Assembly: GCF_032397745.1 (NCBI RefSeq)
Contig: NZ_CP135921.1
Location: 6,498,501-6,562,500, forward strand
Source: Bradyrhizobium prioriisuperbiae
Lineage (GTDB): Bacteria; Pseudomonadota; Alphaproteobacteria; Rhizobiales; Xanthobacteraceae
Length of the DNA stretch: 64,000 bases
Reading direction: 5' to 3'
Position 1 is the stretch's first letter. Each line of letters starts with the position of its first letter. Below are positions 54,811-64,000 of the stretch, piece after piece. The notes under the pieces were generated by a model that was given only the letters and a program-made list of their open reading frames with translations, was not told where the DNA came from and made no database searches. A program made the translations under genes and the position numbers.

Positions 54811-56184
54811 TCAGTTCGAGCTGAGCCGGACGCCCGCGCGCAGGAATTTCTGCGGATCGACCGCTTCGCCCTCGATCCGGGTCTCATAGTGCAGATGCGG
54901 GCCGGTCGAGCGTCCGGTCGATCCCACGGCGCCGATGATCTGGCCGATCTTGATGATGTCGCCGACCTTGACCTTGATGTCCGACAGATGCCCGTAGCGT
55001 GTGGAGAGGCCATTGCCGTGGTCGATTTCGATCATCCGCCCGTAGCCGCCGCTCCAGCCGGCGTTGTCGACCCTGCCGTTGGCGGTCGCGCGGACCGGAT
55101 CACCCATCGAGGCCCGGAAGTCGAGGCCGGTGTGCATCGCAGGACGCCCCAGAAACGGATCGGTGCGAACACCAAAACCGGATGAGAATTCGACCTCGCC
55201 CAGCACCGGCTTGCGGTAGGGGACTAGCGACAAGGTCCGGTTCAACCTGTCGATCTGCGTCCGTGTCACGTTGATCCGGTAGATCTGGCGCTCGAAGGTC
55301 TCGGCGTCCTTTGGCGGTTTGACCGGCACAAACGGCCCGCCGACGCCGCCACGGGGCGGCGGCGGTGCCGCGCCCTGCATCTGGTTGAGATCGAGGCCGA
55401 GATCAGTGAAGACGCCACGCATGCGTCGGATGCGCGATTCGTATTGCTCTTCGACCGCATTCAGGGTGGCGATCTGGCGGGTCTCGACCTGATCGAGCGA
55501 TGTCTGCAGTCGCACCAGGGTGGTGTCGAGACCCTGGATCTTGGCGAATTGGGTTGGCTGGTTGGTCGTCGGCGCGGGTGTACGCGACTCCAGCCGGGCT
55601 TCCCGGTCCGGCGGCGCGACAAAAATCACGGTGTCATTGATCGGCGACGGCTTCGGAATTGCGGAACTGCCGGAATCGCTCGACAGGCTGCTGCGCGGTG
55701 CGGGTTTGATCGAGCCCGTCACTCCGACATCCGGCATCGCGGTCAGCGCCGATGCGCGCGATTCCAGTGCGGTCTGTCGGCGGACGATCTGGTCGAGCTT
55801 CTGGTCGAATTGCTCCTGGTCGAGCAATTGGCGGCTGGTGGTGCGGTCGAGCCGGGCGCGCAGTTCTGCGATGCGGTCTTCGTAGGCATATTGCATGGAT
55901 GCCTGCCGGGCGAGCAGGCGGGTGAGGACATCGTCCCGGAACGCAAAATAGGTCGCCGTCGCAGCCGACCACGCCCCCATGATGACGACGGTTCCGACCA
56001 CGATCCAGAACACCACCGGCCCGAAACGGACCTGCTTGCCGGCATGGGCGATGGTGTAGCTGCTCTGGGCCGCCGGACTTGGCGCGGGAGTCAGGAGCGG
56101 AGCAGGGCGGCGAGCATGCGGCCGCGCATGATCATGCGGCTGATAGTGTGAATGATCTGCCTGGTGGTTCGCTCGGTACGACAT
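54811..56184 (-). CDS. M23-family peptidoglycan metallopeptidase, membrane anchored with coiled coil
   Basis: 457 residues from ATG 56184 with GGGAG upstream. A His/Pro-rich cytoplasmic N-terminus is followed by a membrane helix near residues 56-80 (FWIVVGTVVIMGAWSAAT), then a coiled-coil region (about 90-140 and 215-270) and a Pro-rich segment. The LytM/M23 domain carries zinc motifs HTGLDF and HLHYE (GSTGRSTGPHLHYETR). Such proteins cut peptide cross-links or activate amidases (an amiC homologue is encoded at 46291). All zinc ligands are present, so it is probably catalytic rather than an inactive activator. Confidence 0.92.
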   Translation of the reverse strand: MSYRANHQADHSHYQPHDHARPHARRPAPLLTPAPSPAAQSSYTIAHAGKQVRFGPVVFWIVVGTVVIMGAWSAATATYFAFRDDVLTRLLARQASMQYAYEDRIAELRARLDRTTSRQLLDQEQFDQKLDQIVRRQTALESRASALTAMPDVGVTGSIKPAPRSSLSSDSGSSAIPKPSPINDTVIFVAPPDREARLESRTPAPTTNQPTQFAKIQGLDTTLVRLQTSLDQVETRQIATLNAVEEQYESRIRRMRGVFTDLGLDLNQMQGAAPPPPRGGVGGPFVPVKPPKDAETFERQIYRINVTRTQIDRLNRTLSLVPYRKPVLGEVEFSSGFGVRTDPFLGRPAMHTGLDFRASMGDPVRATANGRVDNAGWSGGYGRMIEIDHGNGLSTRYGHLSDIKVKVGDIIKIGQIIGAVGSTGRSTGPHLHYETRIEGEAVDPQKFLRAGVRLSSN

Positions 56185-56288
56185 CAGCACTCCCGCAACT
56201 CGCCGCGGATACACAGGGGCGGCGAGCTCTACTCCGAGCCTGATTTGACCTCCTCATGGTTAATTTTTGGAAAACGGTTTTGGTTGAA

Positions 56289-56915
56289 TTAGAGCGATCG
56301 GACCGCGGCAAGCACCTCTTCGGCGTGTCCTTCGACCTTCACATTGCGCCATATGCGCGCGATCTTGCCGTTTGGGGCAATCAGAATTGTTGTGCGAATA
56401 ATTCCGAGGAACTTCCTGCCATACATCGATTTTTCGCCCCAGACTCCATACGCTTTCAACATCTCCTGTTGCTCATCTGAAATAAGAGGAGTTTGCAGTT
56501 TATGTTTGTTTCTAAACGACTCTTGCTTTTTGGAGGAGTCCGCTGAGGCGCCGACGACATCGGCCCCGGCGGCAGCGAACTCCTTGGCGAGTCGGCTGAA
56601 GTCGATGGCCTCCTTGGTGCAGCCCGGGGTGTCGGCGCGGGGGTAGAAAAACAGCACCAGCTTTCGGCCAGCATAGTCGCGCAGCGAAGCGCGCTGCCCG
56701 CCGTCGCGTGGCAGGTCGAACGCCGGCGCCGTCTGTCCTTCGCTCAGAATGGGCGCCAAGGGTGTTTTTGCCGGTGCAGGGGCCTTTGATGAAGATTTCT
56801 TCACCGAAACAGTTTTAGATGTCTTCAAACTTGCGCGGGCGGCAGTTTTGGCCGCGGCCTCGAGGGGCTTCCCGGAAGGCTTCGAGGGAGATTTCTTGCG
56901 CGTTTTCTTGGACAT
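56289..56915 (-). CDS. bcp: Single-Cys BCP-type peroxiredoxin with Lys/Ala-rich tail
   Basis: 208 residues. The first ~50 are Lys/Ala/Ser-rich (MSKKTRKKSPSKPSGKPL), like a histone H1 or bacterial nucleoid tail. The BCP thioredoxin-fold domain follows (FDLPRDGGQRASLRDYAG). The peroxidatic Cys99 is in PRADTPGCTKEAIDF. The second Cys five residues later, used by many BCPs to resolve, is absent, and there is no other Cys in the chain. Reduces H2O2 or organic peroxides with an external thiol. Transcribed toward the M23 gene, 105 bases away. Confidence 0.92.
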   Translation of the reverse strand: MSKKTRKKSPSKPSGKPLEAAAKTAARASLKTSKTVSVKKSSSKAPAPAKTPLAPILSEGQTAPAFDLPRDGGQRASLRDYAGRKLVLFFYPRADTPGCTKEAIDFSRLAKEFAAAGADVVGASADSSKKQESFRNKHKLQTPLISDEQQEMLKAYGVWGEKSMYGRKFLGIIRTTILIAPNGKIARIWRNVKVEGHAEEVLAAVRSL

Positions 56916-57221
56916 ACGCCTTCCTTTCGTCGCTTTCGGCGGGTCTCTAACGGGGCAGGGATTCCCGCGGCCGGGGTGCGGTAATCTGTTTGTTGGCGCG
57001 GTGCAAATCTGACCAGTGGAGCGTAGGGTGGCAAGGGATTCTCGAACCCCAGCGTTTCCGGATCAGAGCAGCCGAGCGAAAGAGTACAAGAGTACATTTG
57101 AACCGGGGAATGGGCAGCGATGCCGGCAAACGAGCGATCGTTAGACGTCGACGCTCGCGCTTTGGCCGGCAACCATCCTCAACGACAGCGCCATTATCGA
57201 GAGACCCTAAACCAAGAGGCA
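56916..57221. other. Divergent promoter region between bcp and the AsmA-like gene
   Basis: About 300 bases (about 200 if the AsmA-like gene starts at ATG 57120). No RNA gene is supported: GGGGTTCGAGAATCCC on the minus strand (around 57035-57050) looks like a tRNA T-arm but lacks the rest of a cloverleaf. An ATG at 57120 opens 34 extra codons of poorly structured sequence. Confidence 0.4.
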
Positions 57222-60200
57222 ATGGTAAGAACTGAGCCCAAACAGGCGCGGAATTCGCGTGCCGACGATCAGTTGTCCGAGTGGGACGACGCTGGCTGGC
57301 AGCTTCATGACGATGAAGCGGCCGGCGCGCGTGCGCGTCGGCTGCTGGCGAGCCCGTCGGGATCGGTGTTGGACCATTGTGGTGACTGGCTGCGCGGTCT
57401 GCGGCGCAACCTTCTCGGTGCGCGCTGGGTCAGACTGCTGGCGACAATAGCCGCCGTGCTGCTGGTGGTGTGTGCCAGCAGCTTCGGGATTCTCTGGTGG
57501 CGGCTTGGCACCGGGCCGATCAACCTCGATGTGATGACGCCATGGCTGGTGAAGGCGATCGAGGACAATCTCGGAAGGGATCACACGGTCGAAGTCGGTG
57601 GCACGCAGATCGAGCGGGCCGGGCGAGTCCGCATCGCGGTACGGATCCGCGATATTGTCGTTCGTGATCGCGCGAAAGCGGTGGTTGCGAGTGCACCGAA
57701 AGCGGAAGTCCGAATCTCGACCATGGCGTTGCTGCTCGGGCGTCTGCGCGCCGAGAGCCTCAATCTTGTCGGCGCCGAGTTGTCGGTCCGCATCACCCCG
57801 GACGGCCGGGTCATCGTGTCGACAGGAGACAACGCCCGGCCGCTGGCCACCGCGCGCGCGGTGCCGGCCTCCGCGCCAACACAGGTCGTGCCGCTGCAGG
57901 CTCCTACGCCGCTGCCAACGGGAGCGGCTCCGGCCGGCAAATCCGTTGTCGCTCCCGCTTCTCCAGTTGCGCCACTGAGCCCGACGACCGGTGGGCTGGC
58001 AGGCGTGCTGGCAGGGCTCGACTGGCTCGACGGCCTGGGCAAGAGCGGCCTCGACGGCGAGAATCTCGACGAGGTCGGCCTCAAGAACGGCAACCTGATC
58101 GTCGACGACCAGCGTACTGGTAATCGCCTCACATTCGAGAACATCAGTCTGAGCCTGCGCCGTCCAAGCGGCGGCGGCGTTGCGGTCAGTCTCGGGGAAG
58201 ATGGCAAGAACGCCTGGTATCTGCGGGCCACCGTCGGCGCGCCATCCAACGGGGTGCGTTCGATCGATCTGCAGGCCGACAAGGTGCCGTCGAAGAACAT
58301 CCTGCTCGCATTGCGGATGAAGGAATTGCACTACTCTGCGGATATGCCTCTGAGCGGGCGGATCCGCGGAGAAATTGGTCGCGACGGCCTGCCGACCTAT
58401 CTCAACGGCAAGGTGACGATCGGCGCGGGACGCATCATCGATTTCGACACGCCTGATTATCCGATGGATATCGACCAGGCGGACGTCAACATCGAATGGG
58501 ATGCCGGGCGGCGCGTCATGGTCGCGCCGTTCCAGATCGTGTCGGGCACCAATCGCATCACGCTGCTCGCCCATCTGGAGCCACCGAACGACAGCGTGCC
58601 GAACTGGCAGCTCGGCTTGAGCGGTGGCACCATCCTGTTCGGTGGAGCAAAAGGCGACGAGCCGCTGATCTTCAACCGTATCGCGGTTCGCGTTCGTTTC
58701 GACACCGACAATCGCCGCGTGCTGCTGACGCAAATGGATTTCAGCAATGGCGAGATCAGCATCGCCGGCTCAGGAAGCGTGGACTATTCGACATCCGAGC
58801 CGCGCCTGACGCTGGGACTGGCCGGCACGCCGATGCCGGTGTCCGCCCTTAAGCGTATCTGGCCCATCGTGATTGTGCCTGAGGTCCGGGAATGGATCAT
58901 CGAACGGGTCGACAAGGGAACGCTGCAACGCATGGAAATCGGCGTCAATGCGCCTGTGCACACGCTGTCACGCAGCGGGCCGCCGATTCCCGACGATGGC
59001 CTGGCGATTACCTTCGTCGGCAGTAACGTGACGATGCATCCGGTCGATGAGTTGCCGGGATTGCGCGACGCCGATCTGCGGGCGCGGGTGACAGGCCGTA
59101 CTGCGACCATCAACATCGGACAGGCGGCGGTCGACACTCCGGCGGGCCGCAAGCTCACCGTGTCCGACCTGGTGTTCGAGATTCCCGACTTCGTGCCGAA
59201 GCCGCCGCCGGCGCGGGTCCGCTTCCGCATCGATGGAACGGTTCCGGCGGCAGCGGAGATTCTCGCCTCCGATCGCCTCAGCGAATTCAGCGGCTCGACA
59301 CCGATCGACCCCAACAACAGCAAGGGCAATGTTTCCGCGCAGGTGATGCTGGGTCTGCCGATCAAGCGAGCGCTCAGCAAGGCGGATACGACCTACACCG
59401 TCAACGTCGATCTCAACGGCTTCTCGGCCGAAAAGATGGTGATGAACCAGAAGCTCGAGGGCAACGCGCTGAAGGTGGTGGCCAACAACCAAGGCTATCA
59501 GGTTAAGGGCGACGTCAAAATCGGCGGCCAGCCCGCCAGCCTCGAGTACCGCAAGCTGAACGATGGCGATGCCGATGTGCGCTTGCAGGCGACCCTCGAC
59601 GACGCGAGCCGCGCCAAGCTGGGGGTCGATCTCGGGCCCGCGGTCTCCGGCGCCATTCCGGTGAAAATGACCGGCAAGATCGGCGCGCCTGATCGTGAAA
59701 ATCGGCTTGGCATCGAGGCCGATCTCACCGCGGCAAAGATCGACAATATCCTTCCGGGCTGGGTCAAGGTCGCCGGCAAGGCGGGTCGGGTCGTTTTCAA
59801 TGTGGTGCAGAAGCCGCAATCGACCCGGTTGGAAGATATCGTCATTGACGGCGGCGGCGTGCAGATCAAGGGCGCGCTCGAAATCGACCAGAATGGCGAC
59901 GTCATGAACGCGGCGTTCCCGACGTTTGCGCCCTCGGAGGGCGACAAGGCCTCGCTGAAGGCGGAGCGGGGAGCCGACGGCGCGTTGAAAGTGACCATGC
60001 GCGGCGATGTGTTCGACGCGCGCGGTTTCATCAAGTCTGCCGTCTCCGGCAAGGACGCCGACACCAAGAGCAAGCAGAAAGCGCTCGACCTGGATCTCGA
60101 TCTGAAGATGGGGGCGGTGGCCGGCTACAACGGCGAAGCCGTCCGCAGCGTCGATGTCAAGCTGTCGCGCCGCGCGGGCGTGGTGAAGACATTCCAACTG

Positions 60201-60881
60201 AGTGGCAAGCTCGGCCGTGATACGCCGCTGATCGGCGACATGCGCCGCAAGAATCAGGGCCGCGAGTTGCTGAACGTCGAAACCAACGACGCCGGCGCGC
60301 TGCTGCGCTTCACCGATTCCTATTCCAAGGTAATTGGCGGCAAGATGTTGCTGGCGATGGATCCGCCGGCGTCCGATGCTTCCGCCCAGGAAGGCCTGCT
60401 GAACGTCTATGACTTCTCGGTCAAGGGTGAGGCGTCACTGGATCGGACTGTCGCCAACGGGCCGGCTGGCACATCAAGTGGCGTCGGGTTCTCCCACCTG
60501 CGCGCGGAATTCACCCGGCAAAGCGGGCAGCTGTCGGTTCGCGAAGGCATGTTGCGCGGGCCGACGGTCGGCGGCACCATCGAGGGCAGCATCAACTATC
60601 CCGCCAACCAGGTGCGGATGAGCGGCACTTTCGTGCCGGTGTATGGGCTGAACAATATGTTCGGCCAGATCCCTGTGTTCGGGCTATTGCTTGGCGGCAG
60701 CAATGAAGGTCTGTTTGGCATCACCTACGAGGTGGTCGGGTCACCCAGCGCGCCGGTGCTGCGGGTGAATCCAGTCTCGGCCATCGCGCCAGGCATCGTC
60801 CGCAAGGTTTTCGAGTTCGGAACGGGCAAGCAGAATAATCAGAGCGACAGCTTCACGGCTCCGTCACCGAACAATAACTGA
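57222..60881 (+). CDS. AsmA/YhdP-like giant envelope protein (DUF3971)
   Basis: 1219 residues from ATG 57222 (MVRTEPKQARNS); ATG 57120 would add 34 residues and is a real alternative. A cytoplasmic N-terminus leads to one membrane helix (LLATIAAVLLVVCASSFGIL), then a very long periplasmic beta-rich chain with repeated LxxLxG patterns (VVASAPKAEVRISTMALLLG, VSGTNRITLLAHLEPPND). The end has the AsmA C-terminal signature VRMSGTFVPVYGLNNMFGQI, PVFGLLLGGSNEGLFGITYE. E. coli relatives (YhdP, TamB, AsmA) are thought to carry phospholipids across the periplasm to the outer membrane. Confidence 0.88.
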   Translation: MVRTEPKQARNSRADDQLSEWDDAGWQLHDDEAAGARARRLLASPSGSVLDHCGDWLRGLRRNLLGARWVRLLATIAAVLLVVCASSFGILWWRLGTGPINLDVMTPWLVKAIEDNLGRDHTVEVGGTQIERAGRVRIAVRIRDIVVRDRAKAVVASAPKAEVRISTMALLLGRLRAESLNLVGAELSVRITPDGRVIVSTGDNARPLATARAVPASAPTQVVPLQAPTPLPTGAAPAGKSVVAPASPVAPLSPTTGGLAGVLAGLDWLDGLGKSGLDGENLDEVGLKNGNLIVDDQRTGNRLTFENISLSLRRPSGGGVAVSLGEDGKNAWYLRATVGAPSNGVRSIDLQADKVPSKNILLALRMKELHYSADMPLSGRIRGEIGRDGLPTYLNGKVTIGAGRIIDFDTPDYPMDIDQADVNIEWDAGRRVMVAPFQIVSGTNRITLLAHLEPPNDSVPNWQLGLSGGTILFGGAKGDEPLIFNRIAVRVRFDTDNRRVLLTQMDFSNGEISIAGSGSVDYSTSEPRLTLGLAGTPMPVSALKRIWPIVIVPEVREWIIERVDKGTLQRMEIGVNAPVHTLSRSGPPIPDDGLAITFVGSNVTMHPVDELPGLRDADLRARVTGRTATINIGQAAVDTPAGRKLTVSDLVFEIPDFVPKPPPARVRFRIDGTVPAAAEILASDRLSEFSGSTPIDPNNSKGNVSAQVMLGLPIKRALSKADTTYTVNVDLNGFSAEKMVMNQKLEGNALKVVANNQGYQVKGDVKIGGQPASLEYRKLNDGDADVRLQATLDDASRAKLGVDLGPAVSGAIPVKMTGKIGAPDRENRLGIEADLTAAKIDNILPGWVKVAGKAGRVVFNVVQKPQSTRLEDIVIDGGGVQIKGALEIDQNGDVMNAAFPTFAPSEGDKASLKAERGADGALKVTMRGDVFDARGFIKSAVSGKDADTKSKQKALDLDLDLKMGAVAGYNGEAVRSVDVKLSRRAGVVKTFQLSGKLGRDTPLIGDMRRKNQGRELLNVETNDAGALLRFTDSYSKVIGGKMLLAMDPPASDASAQEGLLNVYDFSVKGEASLDRTVANGPAGTSSGVGFSHLRAEFTRQSGQLSVREGMLRGPTVGGTIEGSINYPANQVRMSGTFVPVYGLNNMFGQIPVFGLLLGGSNEGLFGITYEVVGSPSAPVLRVNPVSAIAPGIVRKVFEFGTGKQNNQSDSFTAPSPNNN

Positions 60882-60907
60882 TCCGCAGGGATATCGATGT
60901 CGGCCGG

Positions 60908-62161
60908 TCAAACCGGCCGCAGCAGCACGTGCTTCTTGCGTCCCAGCGACAGCTTGATCACGCCTTCCGGGGTGAGGTGCGAGGCGTTGATGCTCAGCTT
61001 CTCGTCGCTCACCGGTGCATCATTGACGCGGATGCCGCCGCCCTTGATCTGCCGCCGCGCTTCGCCGTTCGATGCCACGAGCTCCGCCTTGACGAACAGC
61101 GTCAGCACGCCGATCCCGCCGTCCAGCTCGGCGCGGGGAATGGTGAGGGTCGGCAGGCTTTCGGCAATCGCGCCTTCCTCGAAGGTGCGGCGTGCCGTCT
61201 CGGAGGCGGCAACAGCAGCGTCGCGGCCGTGCACGAGAGCGGTCGCTTCCGTCGCCAGGATCTTCTTGGCTTCGTTGATTTCCTGGCCCTGCAGCTTGCT
61301 CAGCCGCGCGACTTCGTCGAGCGGCATCACGGTGAACAGTTTCAGGAAGCGCTCGACGTCGTCGTCCTCGGTATTGCGCCAGAACTGCCAGTAATCGTAA
61401 GCGCTGAGCTTATCGGCGTTGAGCCAAATGGCGCCCGCCGCGGTCTTGCCCATCTTGGCGCCGGTCGAGGTGGTGAGCAGGGGCGAGGTCAAAGCGAACA
61501 GCTGCGCATTCGCCATGCGCCGGCCCAGATCGATGCCGTTGACGATGTTGCCCCACTGATCCGAGCCGCCCATCTGCAGCACGCAGCCGGTGCGCTTGTG
61601 CAGTTCGACGAAATCGTAGGCCTGCAGGATCATGTAGTTGAATTCGAGGAACGACAGCTCGTGCTGCCGCTCCAGCCGCAGCTTGACGCTGTCGAAGGCC
61701 AGCATCCGGTTGACCGAGAAATGCTTGCCGACGTCGCGCAGAAAATCGATGTAGTTGAGTGGCGCCAGCCAGTCGTTGTTGTTGACCATGATGGCGTCGG
61801 TCTTGCCGTCGCCGAAGGCGAGAAATTTGTCGAACACGGTGCGGATGCCGGCGAGGTTCTCCGCGATGTCGGAATCGGTCAGGATCTTGCGGGATTCGTC
61901 CTTGCCCGAGGGGTCGCCGACGCGGGTGGTGCCTCCGCCCATCAGCGCGATCGGCTTGTGTCCGGTCTGCTGCATCCAGTGCAGCATCATGATCGGCAGC
62001 AGCGAGCCGACATGCAGCGAGGGGGCGGTACAATCAAACCCGATATAGCCAGTAATCGGCCCCTTCTGGGCCAGCGCGTCCAGCGCCTCCGGCTCGGAGA
62101 CCTGGTGGATAAACCCACGGCTTTGCAGCACGTTCAGGAAATCGGATTTAAAGGCGGTCAT
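60908..62161 (-). CDS. tyrS: Tyrosyl-tRNA synthetase
   Basis: 417 residues from ATG 62161 ([17 protein letters not shown]); the longer frame to 62425 is translation of the promoter and anmK start. Class I features: [10 protein letters not shown] (HIGH motif), [14 protein letters not shown] (Tyr/ATP pocket), and [13 protein letters not shown] (KMSKS loop, here KMGKT as in the bacterial TyrRS group). An S4 RNA-binding domain follows at the C-terminus ([20 protein letters not shown]). Charges tRNA-Tyr. Divergent from anmK. Confidence 0.97.
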   Translation of the reverse strand: MTAFKSDFLNVLQSRGFIHQVSEPEALDALAQKGPITGYIGFDCTAPSLHVGSLLPIMMLHWMQQTGHKPIALMGGGTTRVGDPSGKDESRKILTDSDIAENLAGIRTVFDKFLAFGDGKTDAIMVNNNDWLAPLNYIDFLRDVGKHFSVNRMLAFDSVKLRLERQHELSFLEFNYMILQAYDFVELHKRTGCVLQMGGSDQWGNIVNGIDLGRRMANAQLFALTSPLLTTSTGAKMGKTAAGAIWLNADKLSAYDYWQFWRNTEDDDVERFLKLFTVMPLDEVARLSKLQGQEINEAKKILATEATALVHGRDAAVAASETARRTFEEGAIAESLPTLTIPRAELDGGIGVLTLFVKAELVASNGEARRQIKGGGIRVNDAPVSDEKLSINASHLTPEGVIKLSLGRKKHVLLRPV

Positions 62162-62345
62162 GTGTGTGTGGTCTGCTTGATTAAATGGTAACCGCTTCGA
62201 ACGAGGTTCGCTCGAGGGCTCTGCCGCGGGGACGCGCCCTGTGGCATTATAAGAACTGGATGTTCGACACAAGGTTGGGCTCCCGTCGGCCGGCACAGCG
62301 GCATTGCTGCCGGTTCCCGGCACCCCTCCAGAGGCCGTTGCTGCC

Positions 62346-63452
62346 ATGGTCATGACCGCGATCGGATTAATGAGCGGCACCTCGCTTGACGGGGTGGACG
62401 TTGCGCTGATCGAGACCGACGGCAAGCAGGTGACGTCGTTCGGACCCTCCGGTTATCGTCCCTACAGCGCGCAGGAGCGATCACTGTTGCGCCATGCCCT
62501 GGTCGATGCCGTTAATCTGCCCAACCGGGAGGCGCGGCCAGGCGTTCTCAGCGAGGCGGAGCGTGCCGTCACGGTGGCGCATGCGGAGGCGGTGGCTGCC
62601 TTCACCGCGCAGCATCATATCGCGCGAGAACAAATCGATATCGTCGGCTTTCATGGTCAGACCGTGCTGCATCGCCCCGAGCAACGCATGACGGTCCAGA
62701 TCGGCGACGGCCTGGCGCTGGCCAAGGCCATTCATATTCCGGTCATGCACGACTTCCGTGCCGCCGACGTCGCCGCCGGTGGGCAGGGGGCGCCGCTCGT
62801 CCCGGTCTATCATCGGGCGCTGGCGACGGCGCTGGGCCGCGAGGGGCCGATCGTGGTGGTCAATATCGGCGGTGTCTCCAACATCACCTATATCGACGGC
62901 TTCGATGCCCTGATCGCCTGCGACACCGGGCCGGGCAATGCACTGCTTGACGACTACATGTTTCGCACCACCGGCCAGCCGTTCGACCAGGACGGCCGGC
63001 TGGCCGTGCAGGGCACGATCGATGAGGGCTGGGTCGCGCGCGCCCTGCAGCATCCGTTTTTCGGCCAGCGTCCGCCCAAGTCGCTGGACCGCAACCAGTT
63101 CGCGTCGCTGGTACTGCCGAACATGATGTCGGCCGCCGACGGTGCCGCGACGCTGACCGCGTTCACGGTCGAAGCGATCGTCAGCATCATTCCGCAACTG
63201 CCGAAATCGCCGGGCAGCTGGATCATCGCCGGCGGCGGCGCCCGTAACCTGATGATGTTGCGGATGCTGCGGCAGCGGCTCGATCCGGCGCGGGTCGAAG
63301 TCGCCGATTCGCTGGGCTGGGCGGGCGACGCCATCGAGGCGCAGGCGTTCGCATTCCTGGCGGCGCGCAGCCTGCAGGGGCTGCCGCTGAGCTACCCCGC
63401 GACCACCGGCGTAGCGATGCCGATGACCGGCGGCGTCATCGCTCGTCCCTGA
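62346..63452 (+). CDS. anmK: Anhydro-N-acetylmuramic acid kinase
   Basis: About 368 residues; ATG 62346 or 62352 (two codons later) both fit just before [17 protein letters not shown], the ATP-binding loop. Other signatures: [54 protein letters not shown] and [12 protein letters not shown]. It phosphorylates 1,6-anhydro-MurNAc from cell-wall turnover to MurNAc-6-P. Beside tyrS, as in many proteobacteria. Confidence 0.96.
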   Translation: MVMTAIGLMSGTSLDGVDVALIETDGKQVTSFGPSGYRPYSAQERSLLRHALVDAVNLPNREARPGVLSEAERAVTVAHAEAVAAFTAQHHIAREQIDIVGFHGQTVLHRPEQRMTVQIGDGLALAKAIHIPVMHDFRAADVAAGGQGAPLVPVYHRALATALGREGPIVVVNIGGVSNITYIDGFDALIACDTGPGNALLDDYMFRTTGQPFDQDGRLAVQGTIDEGWVARALQHPFFGQRPPKSLDRNQFASLVLPNMMSAADGAATLTAFTVEAIVSIIPQLPKSPGSWIIAGGGARNLMMLRMLRQRLDPARVEVADSLGWAGDAIEAQAFAFLAARSLQGLPLSYPATTGVAMPMTGGVIARP

Positions 63453-63494
63453 TCCCGATCACGGCTGCTTGATCCGAAACCAGCGGGTTTCTTA

Positions 63495-63530
63495 CATTGA
63501 AACCCCCTCATTGAGAAACCCCCTCATTGA
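63495..63530 (+). repeat. Short tandem repeat after anmK
   Basis: CATTGA occurs three times, separated by two AAACCCCCT-type spacers (GAAACCCCCTCATTGA in nearly identical form twice). It is preceded by a small hairpin GAAACC / GGTTTC at 63476-63491, which may be a weak anmK terminator. Probably replication slippage. Confidence 0.65.
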
Positions 63531-63536
63531 CTTTTT

Positions 63537-63569
63537 CATGCATTTGCATCTTGATACATGCAGTTGCAT
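63537..63569 (+). promoter_or_regulatory. Direct repeat candidate operator upstream of the GST gene
   Basis: CATGCATTTGCAT (63537-63549) and CATGCAGTTGCAT (63557-63569) match at 12 of 13 and are 20 bp apart, two helical turns. Each contains TGCA-N2-TGCA, so each half is itself a small palindrome. They lie 25-57 bases before the GST start. The pattern suits a dimeric regulator binding twice on one face of DNA. Confidence 0.5.
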
Positions 63570-63593
63570 TTAACTGGCCAAGGGAGGGTATTC

Positions 63594-64000
63594 ATGCCCG
63601 GGAAACTGAAGCTGATCAGCCACAAACTGTGTCCCTATGTGCAGCGCGCGGTGATCGCACTGACGGAAAAAGGCGTCGCGTTCGAGCGCATCGACATCGA
63701 TCTCGACAACAAGCCGGACTGGTTTCTGGCCATTTCGCCGCTCGGCAAGACGCCGGTCCTGCAGGTCGGCGACAAGGCGATTTTCGAATCCGCCGTCATT
63801 CTCGAATATCTCGAGGAAACCCAGCCCAATCCGCTGCACCCGACCGATCCGCTGACGCGGGCCGAACATCGGGCGTGGATCGAATTCAACTCCGCGGTGC
63901 TTGGCGATATCTGGGGTCTCGAGACCGCCAAGGACGAGGCAACGTTTCGCGCCAAGGTCACGGCGGTCGAGCAGAAGTTTGCGAGGCTGGAAACCCGGCT
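63594..64000 (+). CDS. Glutathione S-transferase, N-terminal part (continues past window)
   Basis: ATG 63594 with AGGGAGGG upstream; about 135 residues visible. The thioredoxin-like GST N-domain is clear: LISHKLCPYVQRAVIALTEK (with a CPY active-site region), VAFERIDIDLDNKPDWFLAI, SPLGKTPVLQV (cis-Pro), FESAVILEYLEE (glutathione gamma-Glu site). The helical C-domain begins at LTRAEHRAWIEFN. The CPYVQR motif suggests a Cys-type omega/beta-like GST. Substrate unknown. Confidence 0.92.
   Translation, partial: MPGKLKLISHKLCPYVQRAVIALTEKGVAFERIDIDLDNKPDWFLAISPLGKTPVLQVGDKAIFESAVILEYLEETQPNPLHPTDPLTRAEHRAWIEFNSAVLGDIWGLETAKDEATFRAKVTAVEQKFARLETR

Noticed and set aside
57030..57070. tRNA-like 3' half on the minus strand (GGGGTTCGAGAATCCC)
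   Set aside because: The T-arm has an extra base and no acceptor or anticodon arms can be paired within 90 bases.
1..64000. CRISPR arrays, prophage structural genes, rRNA operons
   Set aside because: No regularly spaced repeats, phage modules or rRNA sequence were found on reading both strands.

Overview
The window looks like a stretch of chromosome from a high-GC alphaproteobacterium of the Bradyrhizobium / Rhodopseudomonas / Afipia group (Nitrobacteraceae, formerly Bradyrhizobiaceae). The evidence is codon use, the BA14K and NDUFA12 family proteins, an RNase E with a His/Asp-rich insertion, a class II (B12-dependent) ribonucleotide reductase, a GAAC-N7-GAAC LexA box, and a long CCGTCATCCTGAGG-type intergenic palindrome. 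This assignment rests on protein and repeat recognition by eye, not on a database search.

Layout. 1-8.4 kb: the end of an alpha/beta hydrolase, a Sir2 deacylase converging on an L,D-transpeptidase, a small secreted protein, a three-gene catabolic-looking set (tripartite-type solute receptor plus two Gfo/Idh/MocA dehydrogenases), and a membrane metallophosphoesterase. 8.5-16.7 kb: an accessory island with a complete four-gene Wadjet (jetABCD) plasmid-defence operon on the minus strand, its candidate promoter, and an IS5-type insertion sequence just upstream. 16.8-23 kb: nrdJ, a drug/metabolite exporter and a BA14K protein. 23.5-38.2 kb: genes that usually sit together in Rhizobiales (NDUFA12-like, DUF2155, aat, accC, accB, aroQ, dsbA-like, M48 protease). 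They are interrupted by an AraC/MGMT-like pair, an isonitrile hydratase with a divergent GlxA-type regulator, and a three-gene two-component module. 38.4-42.4 kb: an aminotransferase and a dctA dicarboxylate carrier gene split by an ISAs1-family element. 42.4-51.5 kb: rne, amiC, ponA and prfB (with its +1 frameshift). 51.6-64 kb: an exporter, a NodU-like carbamoyltransferase, then an M23 peptidase, bcp, an AsmA-like giant protein, tyrS, anmK and the start of a glutathione S-transferase.

The most interesting signal is at 15757-15785. A sigma70-like promoter (TTGACA, 17-nt spacer, TATTGT) points into the Wadjet operon, and a perfect LexA-type site (GAAC-N7-GAAC) fills its spacer. If functional, this Wadjet system is held under SOS control, so DNA damage would switch on an SMC-like DNA-cleaving defence complex. 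Other notable points are a clean, apparently recent IS disruption of dctA with a 10-bp target duplication, a -1 frameshift transposase, the RNase E insertion, and several palindromes or repeats that look like operators or mobile repeats.
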